A stretch of 5,570 nucleotides of DNA. Origin: Candidatus Bathyarchaeota archaeon (GTDB lineage: Archaea > Thermoproteota > Bathyarchaeia > RBG-16-48-13 > GCA-020355125). This document shows, in pieces, positions 1 through 5,570 of this stretch. The stretch is taken from contig JAOZHK010000161.1 in the NCBI GenBank assembly GCA_026014905.1, positions 1-5,570 of the forward strand, read 5' to 3'. Position numbers and translations under genes: made by a program. The notes beneath the pieces are model-generated. The model searched no databases. It had not been told where the DNA came from and was given only the letters and a program-made list of their open reading frames with translations. Within the stretch, counting starts at the first letter, position 1, and every line of letters begins with the position of its first letter.

Positions 1-2
1 AA

Positions 3-794
3 ATGACTACAATAACTGACTGGTTTAGTAATCTGATTACATCTGAGAATCTAGTGACGCTTGTCTCGGTACTCATCATTTCTGCGGTTGCTTTCATTCT
101 GGATCGTCTGGTTCGTCGAGCTATTGTACAATACTCTGAAGGAAGACTTGATACCCATATCGAAAACAGTCTGAAACTTCTGGTCCGAATCATAATATTT
201 GTAATCGCATTACTAATTCTCTTACAAGTATTTGGGGCTCAAGCTGAGTGGTTGGTGAGTGTTTCTGCATTAGGTGGAGCTGCTATTGGCTTTGCGTCGA
301 CACAAACTGTCGGAAATTTTTTAGCAGGTGTTTATTTAATGTTATCTCAACCCTTCAAAGTCAATGATTATGTTAGAATTGGAGATATTGAAGGGGAAGT
401 GCAAGAAATAACTGTAAATTACACAAAAATCTATACTCCGACTTTCAATATCGTCGAATTTCCGAATCGGCGAGTGTTAGATAGCGTCATTCACAATTTT
501 TCTGATGGAGATATTATAGACTACAGCTTCACTCTAGGGTTTCCCCACGATGTCTCTCACCAAGAATTAGTAGAAGAATGTTTTATCCCTGCCATTAATC
601 ATTTTCATGAAAAATACAAGCAATTTTTACCACGAAAGCCCGAATTTGGGCTATCAAAAATGGATCGTCTCGGACGAGAATTCTCAATTCGCATACACTT
701 TCCTGAACGAAATATGGATATCTTCTATAACCTTCAGCCAGAGCTCGTTGGAGAGATCGTTAACCGCTGGGATATTCGTAAACGAAAGAAATAA
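3..794 (+). CDS. Small-conductance mechanosensitive channel, MscS family
   Basis: This 263-residue membrane protein is predicted to be a homo-oligomeric channel that opens under membrane tension and releases solutes during osmotic downshock. Hydrophobic helices are visible at about residues 16-37 and 57-77. A third, pore-lining helix at about 82-114 is rich in small residues (GGAAIGFAS, then GNFLAGVYLM). It is followed by the family's beta-domain entry PFKVNDYVRIG (117-127) and by FPNRRVLDSVIHNFS (153-167), the counterpart of the IPNxxIxxxxIxNFS motif. The C-terminal alpha/beta domain is present but short, and the protein ends in a basic tail, RKRKK. The length is close to that of E. coli MscS (286 aa). 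The ATG is only two bases from the window edge, so an upstream start and its ribosome site cannot be judged. Family assignment is secure; ion selectivity and gating threshold are not deducible. Confidence 0.9.
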   Translation: MTTITDWFSNLITSENLVTLVSVLIISAVAFILDRLVRRAIVQYSEGRLDTHIENSLKLLVRIIIFVIALLILLQVFGAQAEWLVSVSALGGAAIGFASTQTVGNFLAGVYLMLSQPFKVNDYVRIGDIEGEVQEITVNYTKIYTPTFNIVEFPNRRVLDSVIHNFSDGDIIDYSFTLGFPHDVSHQELVEECFIPAINHFHEKYKQFLPRKPEFGLSKMDRLGREFSIRIHFPERNMDIFYNLQPELVGEIVNRWDIRKRKK

Positions 795-796
795 TG

Positions 797-804
797 TTAT
801 ATAC
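797..804 (+). promoter_or_regulatory. Candidate archaeal TATA box for the downstream membrane-protein gene
   Basis: TTATATAC lies just after the MscS stop codon and is preceded by a purine-rich stretch (CGAAAGAAATAATG) that could serve as a BRE. In archaea transcription starts about 24-27 bases downstream of the TATA centre, which here falls at about 825-828, on or next to the candidate ATG codons at 819, 822 and 828. No good Shine-Dalgarno sequence precedes those codons, so a leaderless mRNA would fit. This is inference from spacing in AT-rich DNA; co-transcription with the channel gene is equally possible. Confidence 0.3.
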
Positions 805-818
805 TGTCATCGTATTGG

Positions 819-1217
819 ATGATGACCATGGATCGAGCCTCACGAAAATTGGCGCGCGACATGCTCGCCAAGATCTTCATTGTTGGCATGGCTCTGACAG
901 TCGCTCTTTACTATGTATTCAACACCTTAACCACAGGTTTTTTTGATTATACTGTGCAAAATCTCCTCTCATCAATCATAGCAGGAGTTGTCGTAGGGTT
1001 TTTATTACCCAAAATTCCAACGATGGCGTCAGGATCTTTCGCTGCATTCGCAACGATCGTCGGATCGATTGCATATTTCATATTATACTATGCGCTTCTC
1101 ACAAACTTTAGCATTGAAAACTTATTTGGAGATGTAATATCGAATTTCGTAGCTACTGCATTCGCGGGGTTTGGTGGGGGATATTTGGGAAGTATCATAA
1201 AAAAGCGTTTTTTCTGA
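819..1217 (+). CDS. Small four-helix membrane protein, function unknown
   Basis: I do not recognise the family. The protein has 132 residues from the first ATG, or 129 from the third (828); three ATG codons are clustered (819, 822, 828) and none has a strong Shine-Dalgarno sequence. A short, positively charged N-terminus (RASRKLARD) leads into four hydrophobic stretches at about residues 16-37, 46-64, 72-95 and 104-127. The last is glycine-rich (AFAGFGGGYLG) and is followed by a basic end, KKRFF. There are no cysteines and no soluble domain. By the positive-inside rule both termini probably face the cytoplasm. It lies 24 bases after the MscS-type gene on the same strand, so a membrane-stress or accessory role is conceivable, but nothing in the sequence demonstrates it. 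The even hydrophobic pattern and the uninterrupted frame support a real gene. Confidence 0.75.
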   Translation: MMTMDRASRKLARDMLAKIFIVGMALTVALYYVFNTLTTGFFDYTVQNLLSSIIAGVVVGFLLPKIPTMASGSFAAFATIVGSIAYFILYYALLTNFSIENLFGDVISNFVATAFAGFGGGYLGSIIKKRFF

Positions 1218-1243
1218 CCTAGCGCACAAGCATTCGTCAGAAA
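1211..1243. terminator. Inverted repeat between convergent genes, candidate bidirectional terminator
   Basis: TTTCTGAC (1211-1218) is perfectly complementary to GTCAGAAA (1236-1243), giving an 8-bp stem around a 17-base loop. One arm contains the TGA stop of the membrane-protein gene (1215-1217) and the other contains the TGA stop of purQ (1239-1237). T runs lie close by on each transcript: six Ts at 1208-1213 on the plus strand, and six Ts on the minus strand opposite 1204-1199. Archaeal termination relies mainly on T-rich tracts, so the runs may matter more than the hairpin. The stem is short with a fairly large loop, so function is only plausible. Confidence 0.4.
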
Positions 1244-2067
1244 TTATTTTCCAGATGATGAATAACTGACATGAATATCAGCATTCCGTCACCATACTTT
1301 TGATTTGTACTCAATGAGGCTTCTGGCAGCTGCCAAGAATAGATCGCCCGTTCTGGATGAGGCATCAATCCAAGCACATTGCCTTGAGGGTTGCAGAGAC
1401 CGGTAATGTCAAACATTGAACCATTAGGGTTCGTTGGATATCGGCCACATGGATACATTCCCACTGAATCCACAAATCGAAATACAAGTTGATCATTAGT
1501 AATGAGTTGCTGCATGATCGCTGTTTTGCTATTCTCTGGAAATAGTATGCGTCCCTCAGTATGGGCTATGGGCAGTTGAAGTATTTTTCCGAGAGGAATA
1601 TTTCTCGTGAAAACACAGTTGCCTCGATTCTCATGTTTAAGATAAAGGAATTCATTCTGTGCAACCCATCGGCACTCATAGCGTGCGGATGAATTTGTCG
1701 CCAACGCCATCTCCGGATATTCACTAGTTCCATGGATGGCAGGCAAAAGACCCATTTCAACAAGCACTTGAAATCCGTTACAGATTCCTAAAATGGGTTT
1801 ACCATCATCAACGAATTGCTGTAACCCTCGGCCTAATCGTACTTTTATTTCTCGGGCCCAAATTGCACCTGCTCGTACATAATCACCGTATGAAAAACCA
1901 CCTGGAAATACAAGTGCATGATATTTATCCAGATCCTGGTTCGTTACCTGAGTACTTCTTCGCACATCTGCCTGAACTCCCCCTTCTTCGAAAGCTCGTT
2001 TTGTTTCTCGGTCGCAATTGGTACCACCTGTTCGTAGAATGCAGACGTGAATATTCTGTTTTTTCAA
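1237..2067 (-). CDS. purQ: Phosphoribosylformylglycinamidine synthase, glutaminase subunit PurQ
   Basis: This class I glutamine amidotransferase subunit hydrolyses glutamine and passes ammonia to PurL for conversion of FGAR to FGAM in de novo purine synthesis. It has 276 residues, longer than the roughly 225 of typical bacterial PurQ. The catalytic triad is visible: nucleophile Cys96 in GICNGFQVL (94-102), with His237 and Glu239 in PHPER (236-240). Other family signatures are RTGGTNCDRET (12-22), PGGFSYGDYVRAGAIWA (55-71) and AHTEGR (168-173). The start is TTG, with GGAGGG about 12 bases upstream (2085-2080, inside the end of purL); the spacing is long, but MKKQNIHVCILR is the expected N-terminus. 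It begins 3 bases after the purL stop and in the same frame, so the two are certainly co-transcribed. It is the last gene of the operon and ends 19 bases from the convergent membrane-protein gene. Confidence 0.96.
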   Translation of the reverse strand: MKKQNIHVCILRTGGTNCDRETKRAFEEGGVQADVRRSTQVTNQDLDKYHALVFPGGFSYGDYVRAGAIWAREIKVRLGRGLQQFVDDGKPILGICNGFQVLVEMGLLPAIHGTSEYPEMALATNSSARYECRWVAQNEFLYLKHENRGNCVFTRNIPLGKILQLPIAHTEGRILFPENSKTAIMQQLITNDQLVFRFVDSVGMYPCGRYPTNPNGSMFDITGLCNPQGNVLGLMPHPERAIYSWQLPEASLSTNQKYGDGMLIFMSVIHHLENNF

Positions 2068-2070
2068 TTT

Positions 2071-4446
2071 TTACTGTAACCCTCCGGCCCATGCTGAACG
2101 TAATGTGTCAATGGTTACATCCAGAATTTTTGTTTTAATTCGACCATGTATGATCAGGTGAGGATCAGTAGTTACTTGACCAATTCGCGAATATACACAT
2201 TTTTTAAAACAGTTTTCGATTTGTTTCGTTGCATGCTCTGGAACCTCGATTAGGAAGCGGCTATTGGTTTCAGAGAAGAGTAAGGTGTCATCCCGGCGGC
2301 ATTCCACCTCTGGTATTTTTGATAAATTGATTTCCAAGCCGAGATCTCCAGCTAATGTCATCTCTGCTGCAGCGACACTCAAGCCGCCTTCGGATAGATC
2401 GTGACACGCTACAACCAATTGTTGATCAATTGCCTCGGCGATCGCTTCCATCTGATTCTTCATAGCCGTGGAATCAACTATGGGGACTCGATTTCCAAGT
2501 ACCTTATGTAATCGATAGTATTCAGAGCCTCCTAGTTCGGGACGTGTTACTCCTATTACATAGAGCTGATTACTCGCGGCTTTAAGGCGTGTTGAAATTA
2601 TTTTTCGAACATCAGGGACGATTCCTATAGCTGTGATGAGAAGGGAGGGCATTACCGGTCCCAAAGGAGATTCGTTATATAAGCTATCTTTACCTGAGAT
2701 AAACGGGGTTTCAAGAGCGGAAGCAAAGTCATAACATGCTCGTGCTGCTCGGACGAGTCCTCCTAATCGATCAGGTTTTTCCGGGTTACCCCAGCAAAAA
2801 TTATCAAGAATCGCGATTCGTCGACCTCCTACTGATGCATTATTACGGATCGCTTCATCAATGCTTGCTGCTGCCATCCAATACGGATCTATTAATCCAA
2901 ATCTAGGCTTCATTCCACAGGATATGACAATACCTTTCCATGAATGAGGTAACGGTTTTAGTACCGCTGCATTATTTGGTCCGCTATACCGACCTTGAAG
3001 TGGTTTCAAGGCTGTATTACCCAGCACTTCATGATCATAAGTGCGAATTACAGCTTCTCGACTTGTAATATTAGGTTGAGCTAACAGTTTCAGTAATAGA
3101 TTCGCTAGGTTTGATGGCTGACGTACACTAGGCTCCCTAGTGATTGTCTGTTTCCAGTCAGCTATTAAACGACGCTGAGGAGCATTGAAGAGAAAATGCA
3201 AGTCTAAACGAGCAACAAGGACTCCAGCATATGAAATATTTGAGGTATGATTGCGTGTAAACTTGCCTAAACATGTTGCCTGAACCTGTTCTTCAGCAAA
3301 AATCTCAATGACTCTCTGAATATTTTCCTGTCTAACGGAAAGAAGCATTCGCTCCTGTGATTCCGAGATCCAAATCTCCCAAGGCTCTATTGACCGGGTT
3401 TTCAAGGGCACCTGATCAAGAGAAAGCTGAAATCCACACTGGGCTCGATGAGCCATTTCACATACTGCACTTGACAGACCCCCTCCTCCAAGATCTGTTA
3501 TACCTGATGCCAGACTCTGATCTCGAACGCGTATAATTGCTCTCCGAATTTTTTCCTCCTCGATTGGATTCGCGATTTGTACTGCTGGTCGTGATTCTTC
3601 TGCGTTTTCAGTTAATTCCACCGATGCAAAGGTCACGCCGTGAATTCCGTCTTTCCCAGTTCTACCTCCAACAAGAAGTATCGCGTCACCAGGCTGTGTA
3701 TCTTTCACATACAAATGCAGCGGTAACATGCCAATACAGCCACAATAGACTAAAGGATTCCCAACGTATCCTTCCTCAAAAAAGATGGCTCCATTTACCG
3801 TAGGGATACCAATATTGTTACCATAATGACCGATACCAGCAACTACACCTCGATAGATATATCGTGGATGTTTAATCCCCGTTGGCAAAGCGTTAACAGG
3901 GTAGTCCAATGGTCCAAAACAAAGGACATCTGTACAAGCAATAGGATCTCCCCATACACCTAGAACATCACGGATGACACCTCCTGTTCCCGTTGCTGCG
4001 CCTCCAAAAGGTTCGATTGCAGAGGGATGATTATGGGTTTCTACTTTCACGGCTATCCCGTACTCATCATCGAAATTAATTATGCCTGCATTATCTTCAA
4101 ATACTGAAAAACACCAAGAAGGCTTTAATGAAGTCGTAGCTTTCGCAATGTAGTTTTTTAGCAAATTTTCAACGAGGACATCTTCATTGGAGTTTAAAAT
4201 GATGCCCTTGAAGATTTTGTGGTAACAGTGTTCTGACCACGTTTGACCAATGGTTTGAAGTTCGATGTCAGTAGGGTTGCGCTTTAGTTGAAGATAATGC
4301 TGTTTTACGCTCCTCATTTCGGGAAGACTTAATGCTAATCCCATCTCATGACTAATTTGCACTAACTGTGAGTCACAAGCTTTCTGGATATCGATTGTTA
4401 AAAGGTTAAACGGAGTCGAATTTGAAGTGTATAAAGATTCATTCAT
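2071..4446 (-). CDS. purL: Phosphoribosylformylglycinamidine synthase, synthetase subunit PurL
   Basis: This is the ATP-dependent catalytic subunit that amidates FGAR to FGAM with ammonia delivered by PurQ, in complex with PurS. The 791 residues contain two PurM-like halves. The first has TWSEHC (69-74, containing the conserved active-site histidine), ETHNHPSAIEPFGGAATGTGG (136-156 overall), GGRTGKDGIHG (260-270) and DLGGGGLS (318-325). The second has WGNPEKPDR (552-560), ISGKDSLYNE (583-592) and HDLSEGGL (682-689). It is longer than minimal small PurL: about 68 residues precede TWSEHC, and they read like the linker region of larger, fused PurL proteins. The ATG overlaps the purS stop in an ATGA, with GAGG seven bases upstream (4457-4454), which suggests translational coupling. 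No frameshift or lost motif was seen. Confidence 0.97.
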   Translation of the reverse strand: MNESLYTSNSTPFNLLTIDIQKACDSQLVQISHEMGLALSLPEMRSVKQHYLQLKRNPTDIELQTIGQTWSEHCYHKIFKGIILNSNEDVLVENLLKNYIAKATTSLKPSWCFSVFEDNAGIINFDDEYGIAVKVETHNHPSAIEPFGGAATGTGGVIRDVLGVWGDPIACTDVLCFGPLDYPVNALPTGIKHPRYIYRGVVAGIGHYGNNIGIPTVNGAIFFEEGYVGNPLVYCGCIGMLPLHLYVKDTQPGDAILLVGGRTGKDGIHGVTFASVELTENAEESRPAVQIANPIEEEKIRRAIIRVRDQSLASGITDLGGGGLSSAVCEMAHRAQCGFQLSLDQVPLKTRSIEPWEIWISESQERMLLSVRQENIQRVIEIFAEEQVQATCLGKFTRNHTSNISYAGVLVARLDLHFLFNAPQRRLIADWKQTITREPSVRQPSNLANLLLKLLAQPNITSREAVIRTYDHEVLGNTALKPLQGRYSGPNNAAVLKPLPHSWKGIVISCGMKPRFGLIDPYWMAAASIDEAIRNNASVGGRRIAILDNFCWGNPEKPDRLGGLVRAARACYDFASALETPFISGKDSLYNESPLGPVMPSLLITAIGIVPDVRKIISTRLKAASNQLYVIGVTRPELGGSEYYRLHKVLGNRVPIVDSTAMKNQMEAIAEAIDQQLVVACHDLSEGGLSVAAAEMTLAGDLGLEINLSKIPEVECRRDDTLLFSETNSRFLIEVPEHATKQIENCFKKCVYSRIGQVTTDPHLIIHGRIKTKILDVTIDTLRSAWAGGLQ

Positions 4447-4694
4447 CCCATTTCCTCTACAACAAATGTATAGTCATCCTTAATCGGGTTCGCTAATAAT
4501 CTCTTACACATTTCTTCAACATGTTGATTCGCTTGAATTTTTGATTGTGCTGTAAAAATAATCTCATAGCTTTTAACAACGTGTACTTCTTGTACTGAAT
4601 AACGAAGGTCACGGAGGCTTTGTGCTGCCGTTTCGCCTTCAGGATCAGAGTGACCAGGTTTTAATCGAATATGTATTGTTCCTTTAAACCGCAA
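4443..4694 (-). CDS. purS: Phosphoribosylformylglycinamidine synthase, subunit PurS
   Basis: PurS is the small structural subunit that bridges PurL and PurQ in FGAM synthase and is thought to help form the ammonia channel. I chose the TTG at 4694, giving 83 residues beginning MRFKGTIHIRLKPG. It has a good ribosome site, GGAGAG (4707-4702), at seven-base spacing, and it matches the family length and the usual short run before the LKxGxxDPxG motif (here LKPGHSDPEG). An in-frame TTG at 4718 would add eight residues but has no Shine-Dalgarno sequence. The C-terminal signature EEMCKRLLANPIKDDY, typical of PurS, is clear. The stop overlaps the purL ATG by four bases. Identity is very likely; only the start is debatable. 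Confidence 0.93.
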   Translation of the reverse strand: MRFKGTIHIRLKPGHSDPEGETAAQSLRDLRYSVQEVHVVKSYEIIFTAQSKIQANQHVEEMCKRLLANPIKDDYTFVVEEMG

Positions 4695-4701
4695 ATTGTA
4701 T

Positions 4702-4707
4702 CTCTCC
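4702..4707 (-). promoter_or_regulatory. Shine-Dalgarno site that decides the purS start
   Basis: GGAGAG on the minus strand lies seven bases before the TTG at 4694. It falls inside the extended reading frame that would begin at TTG 4718, which argues for the shorter PurS. Confidence 0.6.
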
Positions 4708-4750
4708 GTGAAGTTCAAGTAGTATTTGTGAAACCGAATATGTCTCTTTA

Positions 4751-4760
4751 CTTTATAAAT
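4751..4760 (-). promoter_or_regulatory. Weak candidate internal TATA box between purM and purS
   Basis: The minus strand reads ATTTATAAAG across the purM stop codon. If used in archaeal fashion, transcription would begin near 4728 and leave a leader of about 34 bases holding the purS ribosome site. No clear BRE precedes it, and the DNA is AT-rich here, so it may be chance. The 58 bases between purM and purS form the only real gap in the operon. Confidence 0.22.
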
Positions 4761-5570
4761 ATTGGAAGGTTCCCCAAGGGGTTTTAAGAGTGAGTTGATT
4801 GGTTCCTTTTGTCACCTCACATTCCCCAATTATTTGTGCTTCCAATCCCTCCTTCTCAGGGATACTTAAGATATCTTCGGCGACTTCTTTATCGACGACG
4901 ATCTCAAAACCTATGCCCATGTTGAAGTTCTGGAACATGGCTTTCCAATGCTCACCGCTTTCTCGTTGGATGATCTGAAAGATTGGATCTACAAAGAATG
5001 ATCGCTTTCTATAGTGAATTCCTTGGCCTACTCGGAGGCATTTAGTTTGCCCACCTCCAGTGTTATGAATAAGTCCTCTTACATATTTACCATAGCGTTC
5101 AAGGATTCGAAGAATGATTGGTGCATATAACCGAGTTGGTGACGTGATGGCTTCGCCCATGCACATGCCCAATTCTTCCACATAATGATCGACTGAAAAC
5201 TGACCTTTATACGCTTGGGACAGAATATGATGGGTTTCTGGATACTGTTGTGTATACTCTTTTTTCATTAATGCGTGGCGTGCGAGAGTAATTCCGTTAC
5301 ACATAATTCCACTATTTTTGAATGTTTCCTGTCTTATTTGACCGCCACTTCGCAAGCCAATGATCTTGTTGCCACTTTCGATTCGTTCACTTGAAATAGT
5401 GTTCTCCAATTTGATAGAGCCAAAAACTGCGCCTGAAATATCTAACGTTCGAACAGTATCCGGTAGATCTGCTGTCTCACCGCCTCCAAATCGGATAGAT
5501 ACTTGCTGGCGACGAAGCCAATGGAAGCAATCTTGAAATCCTCGACCTAATACTTTTAGAAGGGCCGTTT
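4753..5570 (-). CDS. purM: Phosphoribosylformylglycinamidine cyclo-ligase (AIR synthetase) PurM, 5'-truncated by window edge
   Basis: PurM uses ATP to close FGAM to aminoimidazole ribonucleotide, the step after PurSLQ. The frame stays open from the TAA at 4755-4753 to the window end, giving 271 visible residues; the start and the N-terminal part (probably over 100 residues) lie outside. A TTG at 5409 is internal, because the conserved GGGETADLPD (fragment residues 28-37) lies upstream of it. Downstream are SGIMCNGITLARH (about 86-98), SPTRLYAP, HNTGGGQTK (168-176), DPIFQIIQ and FNMGIG (215-220), all AIR synthetase landmarks. The wording of several blocks (CNGITLARH, SPTRLYAPII, RGLIHNTGGGQTK) resembles the divergent PurM I associate with Bacteroidota more than E. 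coli PurM. This is recalled similarity, not a search result. It is the first visible gene of the purine operon. Confidence 0.92.
   Translation of the reverse strand, partial: TALLKVLGRGFQDCFHWLRRQQVSIRFGGGETADLPDTVRTLDISGAVFGSIKLENTISSERIESGNKIIGLRSGGQIRQETFKNSGIMCNGITLARHALMKKEYTQQYPETHHILSQAYKGQFSVDHYVEELGMCMGEAITSPTRLYAPIILRILERYGKYVRGLIHNTGGGQTKCLRVGQGIHYRKRSFFVDPIFQIIQRESGEHWKAMFQNFNMGIGFEIVVDKEVAEDILSIPEKEGLEAQIIGECEVTKGTNQLTLKTPWGTFQYL

Noticed and set aside
607..822. 71-codon plus-strand open frame overlapping the end of the MscS gene
   Set aside because: It lies in another frame of a well-supported coding region, has no recognisable domain, and ends by overlapping the start of the next gene.
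1566..1763. 65-codon minus-strand frame inside purQ
   Set aside because: It is an alternative frame of purQ, whose own frame is intact with all catalytic residues.
1863..2138. 91-codon plus-strand frame antisense to purQ and purL
   Set aside because: It is opposite strongly conserved PurQ and PurL coding sequence, and its composition looks like a shadow frame with no family motif.
3537..3803. 88-codon plus-strand frame antisense to purL
   Set aside because: It is fully within conserved PurL coding sequence and has no motif or credible start context.
5401..5570. Possible truncation, frameshift or short start at TTG 5409 in purM
   Set aside because: The same frame remains open to the window edge and encodes the conserved GGGETADLPD motif, so the gene is simply cut by the window and not broken.
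1..5570. A defence, mobile or otherwise new multi-gene system
   Set aside because: No transposase, integrase, nuclease, toxin-antitoxin pair, direct-repeat array or tRNA is visible; all but one gene belong to known families.

Overview
The window is about 5.6 kb of moderately AT-rich DNA. It carries two convergent gene blocks and no sign of mobile elements, CRISPR arrays or RNA genes. The purine enzyme set (separate PurS, PurL and PurQ plus PurM), the compact MscS channel, the TTG start codons and the TATA-like elements suggest an archaeon. An Asgard-type lineage is possible, but this is an impression from protein style and not a demonstrated placement. A bacterium with split PurS/PurL/PurQ cannot be excluded from sequence alone.

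Plus strand, left side (about 3-1217): a small MscS-family mechanosensitive channel is followed, 24 bases downstream, by a 132-residue (or 129-residue) four-helix membrane protein of unknown function. A TATA-like element in the short gap could give the second gene its own, possibly leaderless, transcript.

Minus strand, right side (5570 down to 1237): a purine biosynthesis operon reads purM (5' end beyond the window), purS, purL, purQ. PurS, PurL and PurQ are the three subunits of FGAM synthase (step 4 of IMP synthesis). PurM performs the next step, closing FGAM to AIR. purS overlaps purL by 4 bases, and purL is separated from purQ by only 3 bases and lies in the same reading frame. The purS-purL-purQ gene order matches the domain order of the single-chain FGAM synthase of proteobacteria and eukaryotes. 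The PurM fragment resembles the divergent form that I associate with Bacteroidota more than the E. coli-type enzyme.

The two blocks meet tail to tail at about 1217-1237. There an 8-bp inverted repeat overlaps both stop codons and is flanked by short T runs, so it may act as a two-way terminator. The window is mainly housekeeping. I found no convincing new system; the most interesting points are the split-enzyme architecture, the PurM type and the unknown membrane protein beside MscS.
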